Positions 56,432 through 64,000 of a DNA stretch of 64,000 bases are shown here, one piece after another. Source of the stretch: Rhizobacter terrae (GTDB lineage Bacteria; Pseudomonadota; Gammaproteobacteria; Burkholderiales; Burkholderiaceae_C); contig NZ_QUSW01000003.1 in the NCBI RefSeq assembly GCF_003852895.1, positions 124,001 through 188,000 on the forward strand, read 5' to 3'. Position 1 is the first letter of the stretch, and each line of letters opens with the position of its first letter. The notes beneath the pieces were generated by a model. It was not told the DNA's origin, searched no databases, and was given only the letters and a program-made list of their open reading frames with translations. The translations under genes were made by a program, and so were the position numbers.

Positions 56432-56902
56432 TCAAAGCTCGGTCTTCAGGCGGCCCAACAGCTCGGCGTGAACGCCGGCGTTGACTTCGCGCTTCAGGAT
56501 CTGCTCGGCGCCCTTGACGGCCAGCGCGGCGACCTGCTCGCGCAGGACTTCACGGGCCTTCACGGACTCCTGCTCGGCTTCGGCCTTCGCGGCAGCGACG
56601 ATCTTGGCGCCTTCCTCGCTTGCGCGGGTCTTGGCTTCCTCGATCATCGACTGCGCCAGGCGCTCGGCGTCAGCCAGTCGCTGGGTCGCGTCGGTGCGGG
56701 CAGCGGCAAGCTGCTCTTCGACGCGCTTGTTGGCGGCGAGCTGGTCGGCCTTGGCCTTGTCAGCGGCGGACAGTCCCTCGGCGATCTTCTTCGCACGCTC
56801 GTCGAGCGCCTTCGTGATGGGCGGCCACACGAACGACATCGTGAACCACGCCAGGATGAAGAACACCACGAGCTGTGCAAACAGGGTTGCGTTGATGCTC
56901 AC
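56432..56902 (-). CDS. atpF: ATP synthase F0 subunit b
   Basis: A 156-residue stalk subunit. One membrane helix (about 5-25: [22 protein letters not shown]) precedes a long charged coiled coil rich in Ala, Glu, Arg and Lys that dimerises and reaches F1. [14 protein letters not shown] and [19 protein letters not shown] are standard. A single b gene is present, so a homodimer forms the stalk. Confidence 0.96.
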   Translation of the reverse strand: MSINATLFAQLVVFFILAWFTMSFVWPPITKALDERAKKIAEGLSAADKAKADQLAANKRVEEQLAAARTDATQRLADAERLAQSMIEEAKTRASEEGAKIVAAAKAEAEQESVKAREVLREQVAALAVKGAEQILKREVNAGVHAELLGRLKTEL

Positions 56903-56948
56903 GGCAACACCTTTCCTTGCAGCTAGGGGTTGATCGGAAGAAGTCGAA

Positions 56949-57206
<258 letters not shown>

Positions 57207-57253
57207 CTAGTAGGGAAAGGAAAAGTTGTGGTGGTGGAAAGAAAGAACTGCGA

Positions 57254-58138
57254 TCAGTGAGCGTCGTGCGCCTGGCCCACGTAGACGAGGGTCAGCATCA
57301 TGAAGATGAAGGCTTGCAGCGCGACGATCAGGATGTGGAAGATGGCCCAGCCCGTGCCCGCGAGCACGTGGACGATCCACATCGTGATGCCGGTGGCGCT
57401 GGAGAAGCCGACGGCCCCCATCAGCGCGATCAGCATGAAGACCAGCTCGCCGGCGTACATGTTGCCGAACAGACGCATGCCATGCGACACGGTCTTGGCG
57501 AGGAATTCGATCATCTGGAACAGGAAGTTCGGGATGTACAGCGCCCAGTGGTCGCCGAAGGGAGCGGAAACGAGCTCATGGAACCAGCCGCCCGCGCCCT
57601 TGATCTTGACGTTGTAGTACAGGCAGATGAGCAGCACGCCGATGGACATGCCCAGCGTGGCCGACAGGTCGGCGGTGGGCACGACGCGCATGTAGGCGTG
57701 GTGGGCGTCATGGCCGGCGGCGCCATAGATCTGCTCCCAGACCTTGGGCAGCAGGTCGACCGGCAGGAAGTCCATGGAGTTCATCAGGAAGATCCAGATG
57801 AACACCGTCAGCGCCAGGGGGCCGACGAACTTGCGGGAGGTGGCGTTGTGAACGATGGACTTGGCCTGGTTGTCGACCATTTCCAGCACGATCTCGACGG
57901 CGGCCTGCATGCGCCCGGGCACGCCTGAGGTGGCCTTCTTGGCAACGCTGCGCAGGACCCACAGGCCCAGCACGCCCATCAGGAGCGACCAGAACAGGGT
58001 GTCGAGGTTGATGACCGAGAAGTCGATGATGCCGTTCTGCTCATGCGAACGGAAATGCGTCAGGTGGTGCTGGATGTACTCACCGGCGGTGGGGCCAGCG
58101 TGTGCGGCGTGTTCGGCAACTTGAGCTTCGGCAGCCAT
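57254..58138 (-). CDS. atpB: ATP synthase F0 subunit a
   Basis: A 294-residue membrane subunit forming the proton half-channels. The essential Arg lies in SHGMRLFGNMYAGELVFMLIALM near 218-240; the C-terminal helix pair is present. A longer N-terminus (about 50 residues, His/Ala-rich) precedes the first helix, as in other betaproteobacteria. It ends 56 bases before atpE. Confidence 0.96.
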   Translation of the reverse strand: MAAEAQVAEHAAHAGPTAGEYIQHHLTHFRSHEQNGIIDFSVINLDTLFWSLLMGVLGLWVLRSVAKKATSGVPGRMQAAVEIVLEMVDNQAKSIVHNATSRKFVGPLALTVFIWIFLMNSMDFLPVDLLPKVWEQIYGAAGHDAHHAYMRVVPTADLSATLGMSIGVLLICLYYNVKIKGAGGWFHELVSAPFGDHWALYIPNFLFQMIEFLAKTVSHGMRLFGNMYAGELVFMLIALMGAVGFSSATGITMWIVHVLAGTGWAIFHILIVALQAFIFMMLTLVYVGQAHDAH

Positions 58139-58165
58139 GTCGAATCAGAGTCTTTCGTTGTTCTC

Positions 58166-58654
58166 TCAAACCGGCCGGCGCTGCCACAGCATCGCCAGCC
58201 AATTCACCTTCACGCACACGATCATGGCGACCAGCAACGCCGGCCAACTCAGATCGGGTACCACTCTTGGAGCGGCTGCCAGCATGGCAACCGCCACAGC
58301 AATCTTCACCATCTCCCAGAACATGAACCCGAACACCGCAGCGCCCGGGTTAGGACTGGTTCGCCTCGTCATTCCGCGCGCCAGCAAGGCACTGGGAAGG
58401 ACGGTCGCGGCAGCGCCATACAGCGCCGACCACGACGTACCGGCGCGTTGAGTGACGGCCCAGGTCAGGACCGCACACAGCACACCGGCTAAAGCTTGGC
58501 TTCCAACCACCCGCCATGGCGACACCGGCGGGTGCTTGGCCCTCAAGGCCTGAGCTTCTTCTCGCGTCAGGGGCTTGAAAGGCGGATCCTCCACCTCATC
58601 TGGCGTTTGACCGTTGTGGTGGACCACGGGGCCCGTATTCGTCTTCACGGTCAA
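58166..58654 (-). CDS. atpI: ATP synthase subunit I
   Basis: A membrane protein with four helices at the head of the atp operon, thought to aid c-ring assembly. The hydrophilic N-terminus contains PPFKPLTREEAQALRAKHPPVSPWRVV. The start is uncertain: the frame is open to 58801, but a TATAAT box at 58685-58690 places transcription start near 58678, leaving TTG 58654 or GTG 58648 as candidates, neither with a good ribosome site. ATG 58738 would need a promoter further upstream. About 162 residues result, close to family size. Confidence 0.75.
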   Translation of the reverse strand: MTVKTNTGPVVHHNGQTPDEVEDPPFKPLTREEAQALRAKHPPVSPWRVVGSQALAGVLCAVLTWAVTQRAGTSWSALYGAAATVLPSALLARGMTRRTSPNPGAAVFGFMFWEMVKIAVAVAMLAAAPRVVPDLSWPALLVAMIVCVKVNWLAMLWQRRPV

Positions 58655-58684
58655 AGTTACAGTCGGTTTCGGCAAAGCCTCGGG

Positions 58685-58690
58685 ATTATA
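58685..58690 (-). promoter_or_regulatory. -10 element of the atp operon promoter
   Basis: ATTATA on the plus strand is a perfect TATAAT on the minus strand, preceded by GTA. No good -35 lies 17 bases upstream, so an activator or extended contacts may be needed. It is the only strong promoter element seen upstream of atpI. Confidence 0.55.
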
Positions 58691-58791
58691 TACGTGGAAA
58701 CCCGTGCGGCTTTCTACGACCCGGCCGGCACTGTGCATGGGTATGCTGTCCGGTACCTGACGAGCGAGGGGCTCAGCGAGGGGCAACACGC

Positions 58792-59235
58792 ATGTGGACA
58801 CTGGTCAAATTCGTGCATCTGGCCGCGGCCATCACATGGATGGGCGGCATGGGATTCATGCTCTTCGCGCTGCGCCCGGCCGTGGGCATGCTCACCCCAC
58901 CGCAGCGGCTCACGCTGCTGGCTGAAGTGCTGTCGCGCTTCTTCCTCATCGTGCGTGTCGCGGTGGCACTGCTGTTCTTCAGCGGGCTGGCGATGGTGCT
59001 GCATGCCGGCCTGCGACAGGCTCCGCTCGGATGGCACCTGATGATGGGCATCGGCATCGTGATGTTCGCGATCTTCGGGCACCTGGATGCCGGCCCGCAC
59101 CGAAGGCTTCAGCAAGCTGTCAGTGAGAACGACTGGCCGCGCGCGGCTGAAGCGATGAAACCGATCCCCACGATGGTGACGATCAACTTCGCACTCGGAT
59201 GGATCGCCATCGCAGCCGTGAGCTTCATCGCGTGA
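58792..59235 (+). CDS. CopD-like four-helix membrane protein
   Basis: A 147-residue membrane protein with four helices. The opening MWTLVKFVHLAAAITWMGGMGFMLFALRP has the conserved His (9) and Trp/Gly of CopD/DUF2269-type proteins, and a second His pair lies in HVLHAGLRQ/GHLDAGPHRR. Such proteins may bind haem or copper in the membrane. It is divergent from the atp operon. RBS is weak (AGGGGCAACACGC). Exact function unknown. Confidence 0.65.
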   Translation: MWTLVKFVHLAAAITWMGGMGFMLFALRPAVGMLTPPQRLTLLAEVLSRFFLIVRVAVALLFFSGLAMVLHAGLRQAPLGWHLMMGIGIVMFAIFGHLDAGPHRRLQQAVSENDWPRAAEAMKPIPTMVTINFALGWIAIAAVSFIA

Positions 59236-59248
59236 TGCGACCGCGCAA

Positions 59249-60826
59249 TCAGGGCAGCTGGAGGTAGTGCGTCGCGAGCGCCTTGAATGCCGCGGATGAC
59301 GCAGCGGCATCGAACCCAGCGCCGAGTTCGTCGCGCAGGATCGAGCCCACCTCATCGGCCAGCTCGCCGGCTTTCCGGGCATCGAGGAAGAGCAGGCGGC
59401 AGCGCCTGGCCAGCACGTCCTCCACGGTGCGCGCCATCTCCTCACGCGCGGCGAAGCGCACCATGGCCTCGCTGAGGCCGCCGCCGTCTTCGCTCCACAG
59501 CCAACGGTCGGCGCCGGGCAGGTCGCGCAGCCTGGCAGCCTCGATGCCGTAGAGATGCTCGCCCGGTGACTGCGTCAGCGACTCGGCACTGCGCCTGGGC
59601 GCACCGACAAGCGGCAGGTAGGCCGTGGCCGGTCCGCGCCGCGGCGACAGCAGGTGGCGATCGAAGCAGCGGTCCAGCACATCCTCGGCCATCGCGCGGT
59701 AGGTGGTCCACTTGCCGCCGGTCACCGTGACCAGGCCCGAACGCCCGACACGCACCACGTGCTCGCGAGAGATGGCCTTGGTGTCCTCATCGTCATCGGC
59801 TCGCACCAGCGGGCGCAGGCCCACCCAGACCGATTTCACGTCGGCCCGGGTCGGCGCCTGCGCCAGGTAGCGGCCTGCCTCGGACAGGATGAACTCGACC
59901 TCGTCATGGAACGGCGATGGCTCGGTCGCAAGGTCGTCACGCGGCGTGTCGGTGGTGCCCAGCACGGTCTTGCCCATCCACGGCACGGCGAACAGCACGC
60001 GGCCGTCGCGGGTCTTGGGGACGAGCAAGGCATGGTCGCCAGGCAGGAAGCGCCGGTCGACCACGAGATGCACGCCCTGGCTCGGGGCGACCATCGCCGG
60101 TCGCTTCTTGTCTCCTGGCGATGCATCCATGTCTCGGATGGCATCGACCCACACGCCGGTCGCGTTCACCACGCACCCAGCCTGCACATCGAAGGACTCG
60201 CCGGTCTCCGCATCCCGCGCCACCACGCCACGCACCTTGCCGTCTTCGCGCAGCAGCGCCGTGACCGCGCAGTGGTTGAGCACGCAGGCACCCTGCGTTT
60301 GCGCCGTGCGCGCCAGCGCCACTGCCAGCCGCGCATCGTCGAACTGCCCGTCCCAGTACTTCACGCCGCCGGACAACCCATCGCGGCGCAGGTTGGGCAG
60401 TTGCGACAGGGTCTGCGCAGCGCTCAGGAATTGCGTGTCGCCCAGCCCGCGTCGGCCGGCCAGCGCGTCGTACATCTTGAGCCCGAGGCCGTAGAAGCTG
60501 CGCTCCCACCACTGGTAGCTGGGCATGACGAACGCGATCGGCTGCGCCAAATGCGGTGCATTGGCCAGCAGCTTGGCGCGCTCGGCCAAGGCTTCGCGCA
60601 CCAGCGACACGTTGCCCTGCGCGAGGTAGCGCACGCCACCGTGCACCAGCTTGGTGGCGCGCGACGAGGTGCCCTTGGCGAAGTCCGTGGCCTCCAGCAG
60701 CACCACCGAGAAGCCGCGCGCGGCGGCATCGAGTGCGACGCCGGTGCCCGTGGCACCACCGCCGATCACGGCCAGGTCGAACGGCCGGCCGTCACGCAAC
60801 CTGGCGAGTTGATCGGCGCGCTTCAT
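59249..60826 (-). CDS. glpD: Glycerol-3-phosphate dehydrogenase (FAD, aerobic)
   Basis: A 525-residue flavoprotein oxidising glycerol 3-phosphate to dihydroxyacetone phosphate at the membrane, passing electrons to quinone. FAD motif AVIGGGATGTGVALDAAARG near 19-38, the family signature GTSSRATKLVHGGVRYL near 55-71, VNATGVWVD near 205-213 and the C-terminal domain VTGGKWTTYRAMAED near 345-359. It is the last gene of a minus-strand cluster, 26 bases after the SMP-30 gene; no other glp gene is near. Confidence 0.93.
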   Translation of the reverse strand: MKRADQLARLRDGRPFDLAVIGGGATGTGVALDAAARGFSVVLLEATDFAKGTSSRATKLVHGGVRYLAQGNVSLVREALAERAKLLANAPHLAQPIAFVMPSYQWWERSFYGLGLKMYDALAGRRGLGDTQFLSAAQTLSQLPNLRRDGLSGGVKYWDGQFDDARLAVALARTAQTQGACVLNHCAVTALLREDGKVRGVVARDAETGESFDVQAGCVVNATGVWVDAIRDMDASPGDKKRPAMVAPSQGVHLVVDRRFLPGDHALLVPKTRDGRVLFAVPWMGKTVLGTTDTPRDDLATEPSPFHDEVEFILSEAGRYLAQAPTRADVKSVWVGLRPLVRADDDEDTKAISREHVVRVGRSGLVTVTGGKWTTYRAMAEDVLDRCFDRHLLSPRRGPATAYLPLVGAPRRSAESLTQSPGEHLYGIEAARLRDLPGADRWLWSEDGGGLSEAMVRFAAREEMARTVEDVLARRCRLLFLDARKAGELADEVGSILRDELGAGFDAAASSAAFKALATHYLQLP

Positions 60827-60852
60827 GGCCAATCGCGTCGCCGGTCTGGCGC

Positions 60853-61755
60853 TCAGGCCGCCATGTTCGCCGGCAACCCCGGCACGTCCACCCGCAGGCT
60901 GAGCACGCAGCCGGCCAGCGGTTGGCGGGCCAGCTCGTCGGCCGGACGCTTCTCGCGCGAGGTCGTGATGTACAGCGTGCGCAGGTCGGGCCCGCCGAAA
61001 CAGGGCATGGTGGCGCACTGCACGGGCAAGTGCACCTCGCGCACCACCTCGCCCTGCGGCGACAGCTTGAGGATGCGCGCGCCTTCGAACATCGCGATCC
61101 AGTAGCAGCCCTCGCTGTCCACCGCGGCGCCGTCGGGACGGCCCCCATACGTGGCCAGGTCCTGGTCGGCCGCCTTCACCGGGAAGCTCGCGAACACCCG
61201 CCGCCGCGAGAGTTCCCCGCTGGCGAGGTCGAAGTCGAAAGCATAGATCTCGTGCGCCTTCGTGTCGGCCCAGTACATGGTGCGGCCGTCCGGGCTCCAG
61301 GCGAGGCCGTTGGAGTTGGTGATGCCCTCCGCGCGCCGCTCCAGCGTGCCGTCGCTCCAGCAGTACAGCGCCGCCATCGGCTCGCGCGGCTCGTAGATGG
61401 TGCCGGCCCAGAAGCGCCCCTGCGGATCGGCCTTGCCGTCGTTGAAGCGCTCCTTGGCGGCGTCGTAGGGCGGCTTGGCCAGGCGTTCGCGCTCACCGGT
61501 GGCCGGGTTGAAGCCAAAGAGGCCGTCACGCATGGCGAGAACCAGGCTGCCGTCCATGCGCGGCGCGAGGCTGGCGGGCTCGGTGTCGAAGTCCCAGTGC
61601 TTGAAATCACCCGTCTTCGGATCGAAGCGGTTCAGCCGCTTCGCGGGGATGTCGCAGTAGTACAGCACCTGCTCGCGCGGATGCCACATCGGCGCTTCGC
61701 CCAGCACGCCGGGCGAGGCCACGGCCACCTGGATGTCGGGATCGGGCTCGCGCAT
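60853..61755 (-). CDS. SMP-30/gluconolactonase family lactonase
   Basis: A 300-residue beta-propeller lactonase. Metal ligands lie in LGEAPMWHP near 18-26 (Glu), NDGKADPQGRFWAGTI near 110-125 (Asn, Asp) and NGLAWSPDGRTMYWADT near 150-166 (Asn, Asp). It hydrolyses sugar lactones to sugar acids. The ATG overlaps the stop of the aldose-epimerase gene (TGATG); a GTG one codon earlier is equally possible. Neighbours point to an oxidative sugar pathway. Confidence 0.88.
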   Translation of the reverse strand: MREPDPDIQVAVASPGVLGEAPMWHPREQVLYYCDIPAKRLNRFDPKTGDFKHWDFDTEPASLAPRMDGSLVLAMRDGLFGFNPATGERERLAKPPYDAAKERFNDGKADPQGRFWAGTIYEPREPMAALYCWSDGTLERRAEGITNSNGLAWSPDGRTMYWADTKAHEIYAFDFDLASGELSRRRVFASFPVKAADQDLATYGGRPDGAAVDSEGCYWIAMFEGARILKLSPQGEVVREVHLPVQCATMPCFGGPDLRTLYITTSREKRPADELARQPLAGCVLSLRVDVPGLPANMAA

Positions 61756-62630
61756 CACAGCACTGCCACCTCGATCGCCATCGTGGCTTCGAAGCTCTCG
61801 CCGGGCTGCAGGGTGCGCAGGCCGTGCGCCACCGGGTCGGCCATGTGGATGGCGTTGCCCACGTGGCTCACCGGCTCGACGCAGAAATAGTCCTTGTCGC
61901 GCGGGGTGTAGACCACGAGGTAGGGCAGGTTCGAGGTGAGCTGCAGCGAGAACTTCTCGTCGCGGATGCGCGCCGGGCCCTTCCAGCCTTCGAAGCCGTT
62001 GTCGAACTCCATGTGCGCGATGTCACCGTCGATGCCCGGCTGCGTCACCTTGCGCACGGGCAGCTGCTGCGCGTCCGGATCCCAGCGGTCGCTGAGTTCG
62101 ACGTGCAGCCGGCTGCGGGCGCGCTTGGGGAAGTACGGGTGCCAGCCCAGGCCGACCGGCTGGGCAATGTCGGCCGTGTTGGTGATGATCATCTGCGCCA
62201 CCAGCGACTGCGGCGTGAGCGAGAAGTGCTGCACGGCCTCGAAGGCGAAGGGCCAGTGCTCGTCGCCGGGGTGATCCAGCCGAAGTTCGACGTCGATGGC
62301 ACTGTGCGCACCGACTTCCCAGGGCCGCATCCAGCCCATGCCGTGCACGGAGTGCGGGCTGTCGCCGAAGTTGCGCTGGGTGGTGTACTCGCGCCCTTTC
62401 CAGCGGAACTTGCAGTAGGCCAGCCGGTTGGAATACGGCACCAGCGGGAACGATGCCGACAGGCGCGCGCTTTGCAGCAACGCCGGCTCGGTGGACCGCA
62501 TGATGGGTGTGTCGCGATGCCAGAAGCCCGCGATGCTGCCGCCCAGGTCGGGGCGGACCGCCAGCCGCAGGGCGCCGGCATGAAGTTCGAACGCCCGCGT
62601 GTCGGCGGCGGTGGTCGTGGGTGCGGTCAT
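61755..62630 (-). CDS. Aldose 1-epimerase family protein
   Basis: A 291-residue galactose-mutarotase fold protein. Conserved points are FPLVPYSNRLA near 62-72, HSVHGMGWMRPWEV near 94-107 with the catalytic His pair region, and GLGWHPYFP near 160-168 (second His). The catalytic Glu lies in the C-terminal CVEPVSHVGNA. It would interconvert sugar anomers for the oxidation-lactonase steps. Coupled to the SMP-30 gene. Confidence 0.85.
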   Translation of the reverse strand: MTAPTTTAADTRAFELHAGALRLAVRPDLGGSIAGFWHRDTPIMRSTEPALLQSARLSASFPLVPYSNRLAYCKFRWKGREYTTQRNFGDSPHSVHGMGWMRPWEVGAHSAIDVELRLDHPGDEHWPFAFEAVQHFSLTPQSLVAQMIITNTADIAQPVGLGWHPYFPKRARSRLHVELSDRWDPDAQQLPVRKVTQPGIDGDIAHMEFDNGFEGWKGPARIRDEKFSLQLTSNLPYLVVYTPRDKDYFCVEPVSHVGNAIHMADPVAHGLRTLQPGESFEATMAIEVAVL

Positions 62631-62695
62631 GGAACTCCCGGAAAGTCTTGGCGACATCCTACGCGCGTACCGGCCTGAAACTTGGGCCGCGGGAA

Positions 62696-63508
62696 TCAGT
62701 ACCCGGTTTCCTGCGTGCCGGCAGCCAGCGTGTGCACGTGTTCGGTGTCGCGCGTGCGCAGGGCCTGCAGCGCCGCCTGCGCGCCGCGCATCATGAAGCC
62801 GATGTCGGAGGACACCGCCACGTAGTCGAAGCCAATGGCGCGGTACTGCGCCACCATCTCGGCGCTGCTGCCCAGCGTGCCCACCGGGCAGCCCATGGCC
62901 TTGCAGCGCTGCACGGCGCGGGTGATCGTGTCCATCACCGCGGGATGCGTGAGCTGGCCGATGTGGCCCATGGCGGCGGAGAGATCGGCAGGGCCGATGA
63001 AGAGCGCGTCCACGCCATCGACGGCCGCAATCGCTTCGATCTGGTCGACGGCCTGCGGCGTCTCGATCTGCACGATCACGCCCACGTTCTCGTTGGCGGA
63101 CTTGAAGTAGTTGCCGGTGGTGCCGAAGCGGGCAGCGCGCGTCATGCCGGCCAGGCCGCGGATGCCTTCGGGCGGGTAGCGGGTGGCGGCCACGGCGCGG
63201 CGCGCTTCCTCCGGCGTCTGCACCATGGGGAACATCACCGTGGCGGCGCCGGCGTCGAGCACGCGCTTGACCATCACCGCATCGTTCCAGGGCACGCGCA
63301 CCACCGGCAGCATCTTGGTGCCCGACAGCGCCTGCAGCATGTGCACGAGGCCCATCACGTCCAGCGGCGCATGCTCCATGTCCACCAGGCCCCAGTCGAA
63401 GCCGGCATGCCCTATGGCCTCGGCCAGGATGGGACTGGCCGAGCTGATCCAGGTGCCCACGGGAGGATGCGCTCCCGATGACTTCAGCAGTTGTCGGAAG
63501 GCGTTCAT
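62696..63508 (-). CDS. HpcH/HpaI class II aldolase (2-keto-3-deoxy acid type)
   Basis: A 270-residue metal-dependent aldolase. His45 in LVDMEHAP, the RVPWND strand, FPMVQTPEEARRAV, IVQIETPQAVDQ (metal-binding Glu) and FIGPADLSAAMG are all classical. It splits 2-keto-3-deoxy sugar acids into pyruvate and an aldehyde. Downstream epimerase and lactonase genes support a sugar-acid role over aromatic breakdown, but the substrate is not fixed. Confidence 0.88.
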   Translation of the reverse strand: MNAFRQLLKSSGAHPPVGTWISSASPILAEAIGHAGFDWGLVDMEHAPLDVMGLVHMLQALSGTKMLPVVRVPWNDAVMVKRVLDAGAATVMFPMVQTPEEARRAVAATRYPPEGIRGLAGMTRAARFGTTGNYFKSANENVGVIVQIETPQAVDQIEAIAAVDGVDALFIGPADLSAAMGHIGQLTHPAVMDTITRAVQRCKAMGCPVGTLGSSAEMVAQYRAIGFDYVAVSSDIGFMMRGAQAALQALRTRDTEHVHTLAAGTQETGY

Positions 63509-63537
63509 GGTCACGGTCCTCGGCGGTTCGGAAAGGG

Positions 63538-64000
63538 TCAGTATTGCGAGGGCATCACCCCGAGCGTCGCCTTCAGGTAGTGCGCGCCAGGGATGGGGTT
63601 GTAGTAGTACGGCGGGATCTCCTCGAAGCCGAGCGAGGCGTACAGGCCGCGGGCGGCCTCCATGTCGTCCAGCGTGTCCAGCAGCACGTCGGAATAGCCG
63701 ATGCGCTGGGCTTCGTCGAGCAGGGCCTGCGCGAGCACGCGGCCCAGGCCGAAGCGGCGAAAGGCCGGCCGCACGTACAGGCGCTTCATCTCGCTGGAGT
63801 TGCCGTGGTCGGAATCGCGGAAGGCGCGCAAGGCGCCGCAGCCGGCAAGCTGGCCGTCGACGAAGGCCAGCAGCACGGCACCCGAGGGGCTCGCGTATTC
63901 GCCCGGCAGCGAAGCCAGCTCTTGCTCGAAGTTCTGGAAGCACAGGTCCACGTCGAGACTTTGCGCGTACTCGCGAAAGATCTCGCGCGTGGCGGCGAGG
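63538..64000 (-). CDS. GNAT acetyltransferase, N-terminus beyond the window
   Basis: At least 153 residues; the frame runs off the right edge in LAATREIFREYAQSLDVDL. The GNAT acetyl-CoA motif is VRPAFRRFGLGRVLAQALLDEA, with Arg/Gly pattern R-x-x-G-x-G-R. The first start inside the window (GTG 63951) would cut off the first strand and helix, so the true start is outside. The C-terminus YYYNPIPGAHYLKATL is common in this GNAT subgroup. Substrate unknown; 29 bases upstream of the aldolase gene. Confidence 0.82.
   Translation of the reverse strand, partial: LAATREIFREYAQSLDVDLCFQNFEQELASLPGEYASPSGAVLLAFVDGQLAGCGALRAFRDSDHGNSSEMKRLYVRPAFRRFGLGRVLAQALLDEAQRIGYSDVLLDTLDDMEAARGLYASLGFEEIPPYYYNPIPGAHYLKATLGVMPSQY

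Overview
The window is high-GC, densely coded DNA with short intergenic gaps and many 4-base stop/start overlaps. Gene content points to an aerobic betaproteobacterium of the order Burkholderiales: a full atpIBEFHAGDC operon, hemE next to priA, a PEP-CTERM/exosortase system, DUF2063/DUF692 bufferin genes, and AEC and YhhN family proteins. A Rubrivivax/Leptothrix/Comamonadaceae-like lineage is an inference; no rRNA or other marker gene is present to fix it. I saw no tRNA, rRNA, insertion sequence, prophage or CRISPR array.

Layout. 1-1355: end of a glutathione peroxidase and an aromatic/aspartate aminotransferase. 1582-3557: a bufferin operon (six-Cys precursor BufA, MNIO maturase BufB/DUF692, partner BufC/DUF2063) with an internal terminator after the precursor. 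3566-7528 (minus): aldehyde dehydrogenase, SDR dehydrogenase, and a two-gene ABC exporter. 7601-15349 (plus): a seven-gene peptide/amide uptake operon (DppB, C, D, F and binding protein, amidase, TTC38-like protein). 15390-18850: a MerR regulator on its own operator, then a LytS-type kinase, a small membrane protein and a LytTR regulator preceded by a coupled 14-codon leader. 18865-24467: small membrane proteins, a YhhN lysoplasmalogenase, a GGDEF-EAL protein divergent from a periplasmic binding protein, and an unknown membrane protein. 24464-31190: Rep helicase, chemoreceptor, LysR/SDR divergent pair, AEC transporter. 31293-33130: rubrerythrin, rubredoxin and rubredoxin reductase. 33199-39107: SRPBCC protein, DUF2071 protein, priA, a 355-base gene-free stretch with DnaA-box matches, hemE and cysK.

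39133-46981 is the most remarkable part. A CreB/CreC two-component system, with a periplasmic protein gene between its two genes, is followed by a perfect cre-tag (TTCAC-N6-TTCAC). Behind that tag lie a VIT/vWA surface protein with a PEP-CTERM tail, an exosortase with its Cys-Arg-His triad, a small EpsI-like protein and a GT51 peptidoglycan glycosyltransferase. It reads as a dedicated envelope-stress-controlled surface-protein sorting system with one obvious substrate. Next to it, 47887-50594 encodes a TIR-CHASE2 fusion translationally coupled to a FecR-domain lipoprotein, a receptor/effector pair in which TIR stands where a cyclase or kinase is usually found.

51324-58690 is the complete F-type ATP synthase operon on the minus strand, read from a TATAAT promoter at about 58687 to a strong terminator at 51324-51359. 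An inverted array of 7-base TTCACNN units lies between atpH and atpA; the same unit recurs upstream of the aminotransferase. 58792-64000 holds a CopD-like membrane protein and a minus-strand catabolic cluster (GNAT acetyltransferase, HpcH/HpaI aldolase, aldose epimerase, SMP-30 lactonase, glpD).
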